The notes beneath the pieces were generated by a model, which did not search any database, was not told where the DNA came from, and saw only the letters and a list, made by a program, of their open reading frames with translations. Source: Pleurotus djamor (Eukaryota > Basidiomycota > Agaricomycetes > Agaricales > Pleurotaceae). From it: a DNA stretch of 64,000 nucleotides. This document shows, piece after piece, positions 46,383 to 58,791 of the stretch; position 1 is the first letter of the stretch, and each line of letters begins with the position of its first letter. Both the position numbers and the translations under genes were made by a program. Where the stretch lies: the NCBI GenBank assembly GCA_029747585.1, contig JAPEVF010000076.1, forward strand, positions 57,686 through 121,685. The letters run 5' to 3'.

Positions 46383-46653
46383 TAAGCTCAGATTTTCTTA
46401 AAAAATGTAACATTACTAGTATCCGCACTAAAAATGAAACGTGATTTAAGTCTACAAGGTACGGTGGACATCTTTCTGTGGACGCTGTTCTCCTTTCCCC
46501 CTGATATCACGTGCACTTCCCCGCCTCATCTCCCCATGGCCGTCACGTCCGTCCGTCCTTTCTTTCGCTCCTTCACCTCGTCTTCGTCTTTTCTCTATTT
46601 GGACTGAACGGTTGGCTGCCTCATTGTCACTCGGGCTTCATTTTTGCTTTGAC
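46383..46653. other. Spacer before ABC transporter, right copy
   Basis: Mirror of 35221-35484 with E-box-like sequence near 46510. No gene. Confidence 0.5.
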
Positions 46654-49600
46654 ATGGTTGGCCTGTTCCGCCTACCGCCTTGGTTATGGGCAGTGTTACC
46701 TATCATCAGTGCTGCCCGGAACTCTTCAAATACTTTGTTTTCGCCAATTCAGGATAGCTTGCTACCGCCTGGTTAGCTCTCAATGACTCGCAATGAAGTG
46801 AATGCTGAATGTATTATGCAGGGAGGTGTCCGCCTTGCTTCAACTGTTTACTACCGCGCTTTACATGTGGTCAATACGGACACTGTGATCCATACGACGG
46901 ACAGTGTAAATGTCCGCCTGGATGGGGAGGGATTGACTGTCTAGTACCGCGTACGTGTTACTCGACCTTCGTTTACACTGTATGACATGCTTACATCTTG
47001 GAACTTCTAGAGTGTGACTCCCTTGCCGACGGAGAGCATCGACGCCTGAGGGAGGATGGTAAATCTTGCGAGTGCAAGGATGGATGGGGCGGTATCAATT
47101 GCAATGGTATGTTCTGCCTTAGTGCGCTGTTGAGCGTCTCACAAAGCTTGGAATTCTACAAGTGTGCAAGCGGGACGATGCATGCAAGGGATTCCCCCTC
47201 GCTGGTGGTATTTCGCAATTGCTTGGGTTAAATCCATTAGACAATGACCAACAAGACGAAATATCACAAAACATGACTTGTTACAACGGAGGGGAGACGG
47301 TCTTCGAGAACCATCAAATGTGCGATGTGACCAGTGAGCTCACCGTCCCTTGTCTGTCCGCGAACTTCCCGCAGTAACGCTAGGTCGACCTTGCAGATGT
47401 CAAGATTCTTGATATGCTTCCAGATCGACCGCCCCAGGTCACTTTCTCCTGTACCATGCCTCCATCTGAGGAAGACAGCACGCTCAAATCATCGACACTA
47501 TCCCGGCTCATTTCCCCTTACTCCAATGATTTAACCTCAGCCGCCGCAAGCTCATCATCCAACGGAACATGCGCTTTCCAATTTTGGACGGCTGAAGTGG
47601 AGTCCTTCTACTGCGCTCTCGAACAATGTAGCTCGTCGCGCAGCGTGGGATACGACCGCAACGTGACTCGATACGACTGCGAGAAGATCAAATGTCGTTG
47701 CGTCCCCGGTCGGTTCATATGTGGAGAAGATGGGAGTATAGGTACGTGCGCGCCGCCTCTCAAACTCCTCGAGTGTCTATTTATAGCCACTTGTTCCAGA
47801 CATCTCGGATTTCTTGAGCGAAGAGATCAAAGGACCTGCCTCGTTTTCATGTCTATCAAACTCGGTCAATGGGACAATCGGAGAGTCGAAGGCCGACTGC
47901 AAGTTTGAAGAGCCTGCAATGAACGAGCTGATTGATACCATATTTGGAGATGCCTATATTAGTCTGAAGTGTTACGGAGGGGAATGCTTGCATTACTCAC
48001 AAGTCCCTGGATATGTGGTGCGTTTTTTTTCGTCCTCCAGTCTCGTCCTCGCGTGCTGAGTGGTTTCCCAGCGTCCGCCCAAGCCCGACAACACGCTCTG
48101 GGTTGCTCTCAGTTCCGCTGGAGCTTGCTTGGTTGTGTTGCTGACCAGTGCAGGTATGTCCTTCTTTCGTCTTCCGTTTCATCTTCAGGTCATTGATTGC
48201 CTCTAGTTCTTTGGTATGCTGGTCGTTCTAGGGCTGGCTCAGATTTTGGAAAGATTCGCCTGCCAGAAGACGAAGCTGCCAAACTCATGTCGGAGCATGT
48301 CCCTGCATCGTTATACTTTAGCAACATATCTTACTGGCTCCCTTCTCCGTCTGGCCTGGCGACTCCCAATCCTAATGAAGGTTTCAAGATCCTCGATGGT
48401 ATATCCGGAGCTGTGCATCCTGGACAAGTCATGGCAATCATGGGTGCCTCGGGAGCTGGCAAGTCTACACTCCTCGATATTCTTGCACGGAAATACAAAC
48501 TTGGCTCATCTTCTGGGACTACGCTCATCAACGGCCGTGTCGTCAAAGACTCAGAGTTTCGCTCCGTTACTGGCTTTGTGGATCAAGAAGACACGCTCAT
48601 GAGTACGCTGACCGTCTACGAAACGGTGCTTTACAGTGCCCTCCTCCGCCTACCTCGAGACATGAGCGAAGCAGCCAAGAAGTATCGCGTTCTGGAGACT
48701 CTGTCTGAGCTGGGAATTATGAGTATCAAGGACAAGCGGATAGGTGAAACGGGTAGGAGGGGCATTAGTGGTGGCGAGAAGAGGAGAGTGTCTATTGCCT
48801 GCGAGCTCGTCACAAGTCCCAGTATCTTGTTCCTTGACGAACCTACGAGTGGTCAGTCCCTAGCATTCTTCAATGCCATCACCCGAATTAACTGTTCTTC
48901 AGGGCTGGATGCGTACAATGCCTTCAACGTTGTTGAATCATTGGTATCGCTGGCTCGGAACTATAAGCGAACTGTCATCTTCACCATCCATCAACCTCGC
49001 AGCAACATCGTTGCACTCTTCGACCACCTACTCCTCCTTGCCCAAGGCAAGATGGTGTACTCGGGCGAGCTGTCTCGTTGCCAAGAATATTTTGAGAGCA
49101 TTGGATGCAAATGCCCGCCCGGTTTCAATCTCGCGGACTACTTGAGTAATTCATCTCCCTTACTTCTGCCTTCTCTGTCGTGGCGCTGACATTGCATTGT
49201 AGTCGATCTCACAATGCATGCTGGTATGAATTCCAGTCACGCCACTCCCGCAGCCTTGGATGTCCCTATTCCCGTCGAGTCCCACACCAACTTGTCTGAT
49301 GAAGAACGTGCCTTTCTATCGGCGTCTCGACTTGAACAGCGTGCTTCATCGGATGCTATCGACGAAACTGAATTAGAGCAACTCAATTCACCAGGATCTG
49401 CAGGAGGCTCATCCACGGTCGCCGAAGGTACTGTGAACATCGTGAAACGCAAGGCCTCAGAGCTGCTTTCATCTGCGGCTTCTAGCCTTCGTAGTCGACG
49501 TGGTAGTATATCCGGGAGAAAGTTGACACCCAAGCTGCAGGCTTTAGTTGACGCGTACGAGCAAAGTACCATTGCGAAGGAGATCAAATTGGATGGGGAA

Positions 49601-50973
49601 GAGATGCAGCGGAATGCTGAGGGTGGCGGAACCACGGCGGGGGCTAGCTCTGAACTCCCTGATGTTGCAGTGGAGACTGAGATTCTTAGAGGCAGGAAAC
49701 GGGCGAGCTGGCTGACACAGTTCAGGATCCTGAGTGGGCGGGCGTTTAAGAACTTATATCGAGATCCCGCCCTCCTGAACGCCCATTACTTGAGCTCCAT
49801 TGGCCTCGCATGTAAGTGCCTTCCGTTCCACTTTCAGGTTGCTCATGGTGATGATTTTTGGGGCGGTTTTAGTGATCTGTGGTTTGTTCTTCCACAACGT
49901 GACGTGAGTGAACTCTAGATGTCCCCCATTTTCTGGCGCTAACGATCGACTAGAAATGATATCGCTGGATTCCAGAACCGACTTGGTAAGCTACGCCCAT
50001 GATGCGGAAACCCTAAATACCCATTTAACCAAACCTAGGCATATTCTTCTTCACTCTGGCGTTATTCGGTTTCTCATGTTTGTCAAGCTTGGGATTGTTC
50101 GCCAATGAGCGTATTCTATTCATACGCGAGCGGTAAGTGCTTGTGCTTTTATTGTAAAACTCCTTCGAAGGCTAATCGGCACCTCATAGGGCCAATGGTT
50201 ACTATTCCTCCTTCACATACTTCGCCTCAAAGGTATCATCGTCGCTCTCCATTCGAGATTAGGCAATTTAATCATCTTGGCAGGTCCTCTTCGACATCTT
50301 ACCGCTTCGGATGATTCCTCCTTTGATGTTTGGTGGAATTGTATATGGTCTTGTTGGCCTCGTGCCCACCGTTCAAGGGTTCTGGAAGTTCATGCTCACA
50401 CTTGTCCTATTCAATTTGACAACTGCCAGCGTTGTCCTGTGGCTCTCCATTGCATTTGATTCCATTAGTGTAGCCAGCTTGGTTGGCACTCTGGTCATGC
50501 TTTTCAAGTAAGGTTTCTTGTACATCTTTCACCCGTACAGGCCTTCAACTGACATCGGGATGACAGCCTCCTGTTCACTGGCCTTCTGATCAATCGGGAG
50601 TCGGTCCCAGTGTTCTTACAATGGTTACATACCATCTCGTTTTTCCACGCTGCCTTTGAGGCTCTTGCCGTGAACGAACTCAGGTACTTGCAACTCAAAG
50701 AGACCAAGGTACGTTTCGGCTCAGTTGTCCCAAGCTTCCGACTCTGATTGGTGAATAGTATGGTGTTGAGTTGGACGTTCCCGCGGCCACGATTCTTTCT
50801 ACGTTCGGTCTTCGTGCCCAAGTATGTTGTTCCTTGACGTATGTATTCCTTCCCTGACCCTGTTGCCTTAGTCATTTTGGTGGCCAAATATAACGCTGTT
50901 GGGGATCTTCTTTGTTTCATGTACCATAGGTAGCTTCATTACGCTTCATTATTTTGTCAAGGAAAAGCGGTAA
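46654..50973 (+). CDS. ABCG half-transporter with EGF-like N-terminus, ADP1-type (right copy)
   Basis: Mirror of 30909-35220 with the same exon structure. Start 46654 ([19 protein letters not shown]), EGF-like modules ([32 protein letters not shown]), Walker [10 protein letters not shown], signature GISGGEKRR, Walker [12 protein letters not shown]-loop FTIHQPRS, linker from [18 protein letters not shown], membrane domain and C-terminal HYFVKEKR at 50973. Exons differ from the left copy by scattered substitutions; introns differ more, for example the one after YLQLKETK. No disabling change is seen, so both copies could be functional. Confidence 0.92.
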
Positions 50974-51112
50974 TTGCTCTGTATGTGGTTGGATAAATGG
51001 ACTACTTTATCTGTGGAATCCAACTTGTATTTATTTTCTCCTGTACCAAAATAATATGTCCCGTAACAAAATAACATGTAAATGGGATCGAAGATGTGGG
51101 GCGCAAAATGAT

Positions 51113-51216
51113 TGCTCCTGGCAAGGCTCGAACTTGCGACCTTTGGATTGCTCACACCAGGTGTGATCATACTCAGCATATGAGACCAACGCTCTAGCCA
51201 ACTGAGCCACAGAAGC
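51113..51216 (-). tRNA. tRNA-Met (CAT, elongator) with intron, right copy
   Basis: Reverse complement of the left tRNA, with the same acceptor, D-, anticodon and T-stems. The 30 nt intron is at 51149-51178 and differs from the left copy at one base (tgctgag for tgatgag). Flanks diverge soon after the tRNA on the outer side, where the inverted block begins. Confidence 0.93.
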
Positions 51217-53037
51217 GGACATGACTGCTTGAAAAAGCTACTACAAGACTGGTGATCAATATCAATGGTCATCCTGGTGGCGTATTCAGAAGAGTTTTTC
51301 TCAGATGGGTTGCAGACACAAGTGTAAAGGGTAATTTGATGCGGTAGAGTGCACAGTACACCAACAGTGTGCCAACAGTGGGCGCAGTAAGGAGGGACGG
51401 CCGACTGAATGGGGATGGGTATTATCTTAGCCATTCTTGGATATCAAACCTTCGCGGGAAGGCGGGGAGAGTGGTCAGTGCCCTCAGAATTATAAGCTCC
51501 TCTTGCAAGGTTGGGCTCGGCCACTCTATAGGAGATTTGTGGCTCGAGCAGAAGAGAAGTGAGAGGGGGCGCAAGAGAAAGGTCCCGAGTGGCATGTCTC
51601 CTCGTTTCGCGTGCGGACGGCGGTTCAAACTTCAAACGTTCAGCGTTCGACGCTCATGGCAGGGAAGAATTCTCTTAAAGCCACTCAACGTACCAGAAAG
51701 TTAGATTGATGGCATGCGGTGGCAGGAGGCCATGTCCGATCTAGAACAATACTTGCTTCATATTTTGTTAGATAGGTAAGGCACGACGAGGTAAGAAGCC
51801 TTACAGTCACTCTTGAGCTCTGGCCAAACGGTGATATGTCAAATTGAATGAGCGCCCAGCTGTAGGCGTGAACCTGGATCGCCACCATCAAAAAGCCAAC
51901 AAGAATAGAACGGTTGGAGCGCCTACATGGGCGAGCCATCAGCGCGAGCAGACTCCAAGTATGTAAACCAAAAAATGAGGGTGGCACCAAGGTGATACGG
52001 TGTTATGATTTCAATGTATCACCGGTTGTAGGGGACGGTGTTTTTCTTTCTCTTGATGATACCTATATGAGTCAATGACGCCTTGGGGAATATAAAGAAC
52101 CGAGGCTCATAACCTAAATGCGTTTATAAGTATAAATTTATTTCGAGGGTGCTCTCGGTCGTCGGCGGTGATGAGGACCGAGCTCAAGTAACCAAATCTG
52201 TGAGAGACCTAAATCAGAAGACGGACGACTTCATCGAAGAGGTGAAAAGGAACTGATTGATGCGTCCATACCTTACTGCACAACCCCGTTAGGATGAAGT
52301 CACCCCTGGTAGCGGCGCCGCACAAACAAGGAGGGGGTGATCACAACGGCGGTAGTTGTGCGTAACGATGAACGTGCTGCGATGAGTCAAAACGTGATGA
52401 GTATCCGGGCTCAAAAGGCTAGTCGTGTTCTATTTGCTGATATACATGGGAAATGCGAAGTGTGAAAATCATTCATACTTGTGTCTAATTCTAAAAGAAA
52501 AAAAAAGAAATGGTAGTAACTACTGGTCCGATGAAGCGAAGAAGGTAAATGGCGGGGAAAGGAGGTGAGGGTTCAATTCAATCAAAAGTAAGATGAATGA
52601 ACGGCCTCACGGTAGATCGAGTTGTCGGAAGCGGGAAGATGCAGATGAAGAGTGACAGAGAAGATGCAACGCGATATATGAGGGGTAGGGGAAAAGGAGA
52701 AACGAAACCGAGAGAGTGGTGGTTGATGGGGGGTGGACCAAATGCGTGGGTGAGAAGGTCATGAAGAGAAGACAAGAATTTTTCGTTCTGGGGACGATGG
52801 ATAGGAGATTTGAAGGTGGAAAGGAACAGGAAGGAAAAGATGCTTGGAAATGGAACCGGGAATTTTTGAATGGGATGAGAAAAGAAAGAAGAAAGTGGTA
52901 TCATGGATGAAAATGGGAATATAGAAATCTGACCATCGTCCGAAAAGCGTGTGAGTGACCTAGGAGAGCTAGGGCCGGGATGTGTGGTAGGAATAGGGAA
53001 AGACGATCCAAGGCTAGGGAGAGCAAGAGAGGCTATT
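51217..53037. other. Mostly non-coding, start of kinase block (right)
   Basis: The first 190 bp are junction sequence with no clear counterpart next to the left tRNA. From 51410 it parallels 24752-26393 with several indels. The frame open at 24700-24960 is interrupted here. The 3' portion is the presumed kinase 3' UTR. No gene called. Confidence 0.5.
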
Positions 53038-56000
53038 CTAATGTGCAGGTGGCTGGGGGTTCGTGTTACTCGTATCCTGCGCCTGGACGCGCCGCCGATT
53101 CGTGTCAAATGAAAGGTGACCTTCGTCGGGCCCTTCCGATGTAGTTTCATCGTCAACGTCGTCTTCTTCCTCTTCTTCTTCATTCCCATCATACGCATAG
53201 TCAAAGTCATCAGTCCGAGGCATATTACCTCCAACCCGTATTGGCTCGTCGTCAACACTCCTTGCGCTCGCAAACGTCGAAGAATCATCAATCAACTGGT
53301 CTTCATCGTCCGAGTAGGGACCACCATATGTTTCACGGCTGACATCATAGGCGACCTGAGCGAGTGGACTGGAATTCAGGTGTATCCCGAACGACGTGCT
53401 CCGTCTGAACGGTAATTCATTTGATACGCCGCCAGCGCCAACAAGAATGCAGTGGTCGTCCAGATCGTGATCTTCTGAATTGAGGCTAGTAACATCGTTG
53501 AACTCAGTGGGATTATCACCCCACGACGAAGCTCTTCGAGCGGCCGTCAAAGGCCCGCTGCTACTACTTCGCCCCGAGCGTTGGCCACGTAAAGCTTCTT
53601 CGCTCCGCCGCACGCCTCTGCCGAGGAATTCCGTGTTGATACTGAGATCAGGCGACAAGGGCGAACCAGGAGAATGTGTACTAGGCGTGCCGGTGACAGG
53701 AGAGCAGATGGCGGAAGATTGTGGTGTGATACGGGAAGAGGAAGGTTGCGTCCTGCTGGGAGTAGTACCAGTAGGAGAAGTAGATTGCGAAGAGAGTGGT
53801 AGATTCCTCGTAGATCGCCATCCCCAAGTCGAAGGGGAGTAAATACTGAACCGCGACTTCGGGCGACCTTCCGTAGGACTCGTCTGGGCAGAAGAAGAGG
53901 ATGTTCCACGAGAAACTAAGTTCACATCCGACAAAGGACCCATACTATGCCCGTTCCGCATCGTCAACCCACTCGTATCGATCACAGTAGCGGTTGAACG
54001 ATGACCAGGGTGTTGTGTAACGGCGGCGCTGCTGGAACAGCGTTCGACAGGTTTGGTAGGCTTGCCTTTGTCGGTTCCATTTTTATGGATACGGACTTCG
54101 GTGCGTTTCTTGCCCTTTTCACGTCCCGATAAGGTCTGGTTTTGGCTGGCACCTCCCCTCTCCCTCCCCTTCTCCGTTAAGCGTTCTTGCAGCCCCGTCT
54201 CGCCGTCTCTTGACCGACCAGCCCGGCTAGAGCCCGAAAAATCATGATCGTCGTGCCTTGCACTCTTCGTCCGCACCTTGGGCGCAGACCGCGTTGCCCG
54301 TGGATTATCCGCTTCCTCGTCATCGTTGTTAGGACCAGATAAGTGAGTACGAGAAACGAGGCGAAAGAGCCGTTGTATCTTCGTACCCCAGCCCCACTTG
54401 AACCGGACATTGGTCATGGCAGTATCGGTCTCTGCAGTGGTAACTTCGATCTTGTTGGGCGAAGTATCGCGCAGCCATTTATCAGGCTTTTGAACTTCCC
54501 GAAGGAACCAAGGATGGCGCTAAAAAAATACAAGAAGCGGGAGAAAATAAGTTAGTAAAATATACGTAAAGATGAGATACACGGAGCTTGAGGATGTAAC
54601 GGGGAATGGGGGGCGAACGACGAAGGATACGGACCTTGATTTCTGCGAGGGTGATGCGCACGGCCGGGTCTTTGGCAAGGAAGTGGTCCAACAAGTGGAT
54701 GATAGATCCTCCTAGAGTAGTATCGTCTACTGGGTGACGACCACCGGTAGGAATGCGGTCCAATGCCATGGTCTCAGGAGCCGTCCAATCATCGTTGCAA
54801 ATGGCGTTGTACATACTATACTCAGAGGAAACGTTTGGGTCGGCATGGAACGGCGTGTCTCCAAAGAGCAAGCAGTACAACGTTACTCCGAGAGACCAAA
54901 TATCGATGGCCTTCGTGATTTCCGGACGAGGTTGTGATTGATCGTGGCCGTCAGTGTGCTCGTAGACGATCTCTGGAGCGAGGAAGGACGGCGTACCGGC
55001 CCTCTTTGACAGGTCGGAGTCATCTAGGAGAACGGGATCGTGCAAGTCGTCAGCGTCGGCAGAAGCACCAGCATGTGCTAGCCTTTGGGCGTAGGAAAAG
55101 TGGGAGACGCCAAAGTCAGCTATCTTGATGTGGCTTCTGTCGGTGGTCCACAGGAGGTTCGCAGGCTTGATGTCGCGGTGAATGATGCCCTGGAAATGGA
55201 CTGATACCGGGGAAAGAAAGGGAATGATTGTGGTACTTGCGTGAGTAGGCGATGAATTGATAGGCGACGGCGGAAGTAAATGGCTTACGGTATTCCAGGC
55301 CTAGAATAGCATCACGCATAATGCGGTTCGTTTGGAGGAGGGTTAGAGTAGGCTCGTTGTTGCTATTCCTCCACTTGACCTCGCCCCCTCCAAGGTACTC
55401 CATGACTAAATGGGAAAAGGGAAGTAAATTAGCCACAACGCTTTGACCACAGGGAAGAAAGTTTAAACGTGGTGCCAAGACCACGATACTCCAACGAATA
55501 TCAAAGGAAGGGGGGAGTTCTGGGTGGTTGTTTTGATGAAACGTGTTGGATGAGGTAGAGACGTACCCATATAGATTTTGTCCTTGAGCCGATCGTCTAT
55601 GACCTCTATCAAGCGCACGATGTGAGGGTGACGGCACTTTTTCATTATGGCAATTTCCTTGCGAATTTTGGCCTCGGTGGTGGTGAGCTTGTCGCCGACA
55701 GGGAGATGAGGCGACATGGGCAGGGCTTTCCGTCGTAACAACTTCCACTGCTCTTCCCGGGGGTTGTTACGCCTCACCGACTTCATCGCCTGCGCAATCA
55801 TGAGGCGAATGTTAGGACACAACGATACGCGCGTCGATACTGAACTACACTTACCACATACCTGTTGGCATTGTCGTGGCCCCTGACCCCCGAGCGTTGG
55901 ACGACCTCTTCGCAGAGATATACCTTTCCATGCACACCCGCACCGATTTGGTTCCTTCGTACATACTGGTTGAGCATGGGGAGTTTATCATTTCTGTAAT

Positions 56001-56091
56001 TGACGTTGAGGTGGTCCGTGGTGAGGACCTCGCCAGGTGGATCGAATATGGGCTCCTGCGGGGACGATGGTGGCAACATGGGATCCACCAT
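53038..56091 (-). CDS. CAMKK/SAK1-like Ser/Thr protein kinase (right copy)
   Basis: Near-identical to 26394-29439, with start 56091 (MVDPMLPPSSPQEP), IGAGVHGKVYLCEE, VMEYLGGGEVKW, IIHRDIKPANLLW, IADFGVSH, GTPSFLAPEI and the same tail, with small changes such as extra Glu residues in the acidic patch (GNEEEEEEDDVDDE). An upstream in-frame Met at 56247 would add a low-complexity leader, but the left copy is frameshifted there, so MVDP is preferred. It points toward the dyad whereas the left copy points away from it. Confidence 0.93.
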
Positions 56092-56305
56092 CAAATGATT
56101 GTGGACATGTATAAGTATATAATGTACAAGAGGAGGAGATGGTGGTGGTAGAAGTGAAAGAGGAGGAGGAGGAGATTTGGTCGTCGTCTTGGACTTGGCT
56201 AATAAATAAGGAGGCCCTTTCGAGATCATCATCCCTACGGCTTCCAAAATGATTTTGTCCCCCGATCACCCTTTCATATCATTTCTACAGAAATATTACG
56301 TCATC

Positions 56306-56698
56306 CTAATTACGAGGGCAGGTGCACTTGTCTTCCTCTTTCACGTCTTTCATAGCCTGTCCCATGAACAGCACATCAGTATTGATCACCATCAAACCTC
56401 AAGGGATGCAAAAAATCGAGGGTGCTCACCGTGTCGACATGCTGTCCGCAGCCCTGTCCGAGAAGAACCAGAAAAAAAACCATGCATCAGCAAGCGTGAA
56501 TCAAGTGCGACCGAGNAAAAAACCACAAGACGAAGAGGTAATGACGGGGTGCGAAATGAACTACCCGAGTGCGTCGCAAATGAGAACACTCACCGCCCAG
56601 GTCGTCTTGCCACATCCGGAGCACTTGACGAGGTAGCAGCCATTCACAGGGATGCCAGCATTAACGTTGGCGACGAGGGCTGCAGATGTCAGTGCCAT
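56306..56698 (-). CDS. Small CxxC...GCGxH protein (right copy)
   Basis: Same three-exon structure as 29654-30044: MALTSAALVANVNAGIPVNG then CYLVKCSGCGKTTWA, GCGQHVDT, and AMKDVKEEDKCTCPRN ending at 56306. Two conservative changes (VGVPVNA to AGIPVNG) lie outside the cysteine motif, consistent with purifying selection on the motif. One N lies in an intron (about 56516). Confidence 0.8.
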
Positions 56699-57563
56699 GT
56701 GTGATAGTCTATCAATATTAGGCACGGAATCAAATTCCACAGCTATACACGGGTGGGAGGAAGGGCTATAGCTTACTGGACTTTGTGTGTGACTAGTTGT
56801 TATGCAAGTTCGATGATTCGATAACGGTGGAGTTTGGATGGATCAAGAACCCCTCTGCTTTTCCGTCCTTTTATATGTCTCCCTCGCCCTACACCCGGAT
56901 CGGGTTAGATGTGAATATGATGCACTGGGCTGACCGAGTGAAGATGGTGGATTACAGAGAAAGTCAGGCCTTTTACGCCTCCTCAGCAATCATCTCACGT
57001 GCAGTCAGGAGATTTGCACTTGGTCACTGGTTCGCCTCTCTCGATGGTTTAGTGACTGGCCACAGAAAGGTACAGCATCCTATCGTAAGTAAAGCTTCCA
57101 TACTTCGGGACCTCGAGGCCTCATCGCGATGCGACCGACCTAGCCATAATCTAACCGGGGATTTGGCTCTGGGAGTTTCTCGCAGGAAACACCCGAAGTT
57201 CGAACCCATACACGGTTCCATAGATAGAGCTGGAGAAACGAAGATCTGTGTACTTGAGACTGGAAGCTTTACGTATTGTGTGCGAGTGGACGAACCTGGC
57301 CGCATGATCAAATAAGCCGACCTTGTCGATGGCGGGGCAGCAGTGGCTATGGGGATCCTCAGCCGGCTCGCGTGAGGTCAAGGCTTCGAACATATTACTC
57401 TCCACATCTATGATTTGACACTGAAGCTGTGGGCCTACTGCTGGTGGCGGGAGAGATCTAACAAGATCATTTCTCCGGCACCACAGCAATCTTCATGGAC
57501 AAATACAACGACTGCAATCAAGACAAAGAGGAACTGGCCAATACCTGACCGACGACTGACTCG

Positions 57564-57827
57564 GTGGGGAGCATTCTAACGAAAGCAAAACTCCCTAGCT
57601 TGACGTTTGGAAGGAGACTATCCATATCCCTACACTGGATCTCAGCGTACGACAATGTCGCCGGAAACGAGAGAGCGGATGAGCTAGTGAGAGAGGCAGC
57701 AAGAGGAAGGGAGCGAATTCCGAACCCACTGCCAGGAATCCTACTAGTAGAGGGATATGTCTCGCTATCGCTCAGCCGGGGGAATGAGGCACGAGTGCTT
57801 TCTGTCTGCTGGGCTGGTGAATCCTGA
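57564..57827 (+). mobile_element. RNase H-domain remnant of a retroelement
   Basis: An 87-codon frame reads LHWISAYDNVAGNERADEL then VREAARGRERIP. WISAxxxVxGNExADELxxEA matches the C-terminal motif of the RNase H domain in fungal non-LTR elements (usually WVPGHxGxxGNExADxLA). The catalytic histidine region is altered (SAYDNV). Upstream sequence has coding-like fragments with stops, so it is a decayed piece, not an active element. Confidence 0.65.
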
Positions 57828-58199
57828 GCAAAGAGGCCATTGGGGCCCTGTATTTAGAGATAGATACATACACACTGCTTCTTCTGTACCGTAGATACGA
57901 AGACGTCGACATGGGGGAACCCCCGGATGACAAACAACGTTCAAGAAAAAAAGTTAACCTTGAACCTGGCTTACTGTGAACGTGTCTTTGGGATATGGAA
58001 AGCTTGATACGCCGTAAAATAGGCTGTGCTTAGGATATTCCTGAGACTGTGTGGTTTTGTTTGTAAAACTACACAACAAGGTTTTTGTCCATCCGGAAAA
58101 CTGTCGTTGTTCCCTATCCTTTCCCCTGGAATCTCCTAACTTGCGGCAAGTGCTACGCGTCACCACGGCAGTTCTACGTCATCTCCCTCGTTTGAAATT

Positions 58200-58580
58200 C
58201 TAGAACGAATAATGGCTTATGACGATGTGGTGACGTTCTTACCGTCATGACCAAGTCATTGCAGTTTCGTAGATTCAAGAGAACACAACGTCATTTCACC
58301 GGAGAACTCCGAGAACAAGTTGTACAAGTAACGGCGTAGGCGTTACGTCATAGAGTCTTCAGAGACTAGCTATAGAGCTCTATATAATAGAGTAAAGCAT
58401 GAGTGAAAGTAAACTGACCAGGTTCTTCATCACTCACGGGATGTTTATTTTGAATATGTCAATGACTGTTCATTGCACCCTCAGCTGGATAGTAGATACT
58501 GGTTGAGTATCTATCGATATCTCATTGGCTTGAACAATCTTCTTACATAAATACAGGCCTTGACGCAATGCCAGTGTAGA
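58200..58580 (+). mobile_element. Possible solo LTR fragment
   Basis: Contains a TATA-like run (ctctatataatagag, about 58377-58391) followed by sequence of the sort found at LTR transcription starts, in right-arm-only DNA. Ends, terminal TG...CA and target duplication could not be established by eye. Confidence 0.3.
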
Positions 58581-58791
58581 TGGCTGTCGTACCTCCGTCA
58601 CAGTATCAGGTACTGCCGTATCCATGCGGCCCTCCCTTCGTTATGGTTGAAGGCCGGAGAAGCACTATAGGGGCTATAGGAGCTAGACGTCCGCGTGACT
58701 CGGCTGGGACCTTAGGAGTACTCAGGAGACGAGGTCATATGATATTGTCATGAAAATGGTGTACAAACAAGTACAAAGTCCAAATGTAACA

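Larger units (their letters stand above)
51410..57301 (+). repeat. Kinase block, right copy, same orientation as 24752-30618
   Basis: Collinear with the left block rather than mirrored. Right limits: begins near gaatggggatggg, 190 bp from the tRNA, and similarity ends near gaacctggcc at about 57301. Confidence 0.9.
56699..58791. other. Intergenic region with retroelement debris, right arm only from 57.3 kb
   Basis: To 57301 it matches the left block. From there to about 58750 it has no counterpart in the left arm and holds an RNase H-like remnant and an LTR-like stretch, then the coiled-coil promoter. Confidence 0.6.

Noticed and set aside
56092..56247. In-frame upstream start MEAVGMMISKG for the right kinase
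   Set aside because: The left copy is frameshifted in this leader, and the Pro/Ser-rich run looks like 5' UTR. MVDP is the shared start.
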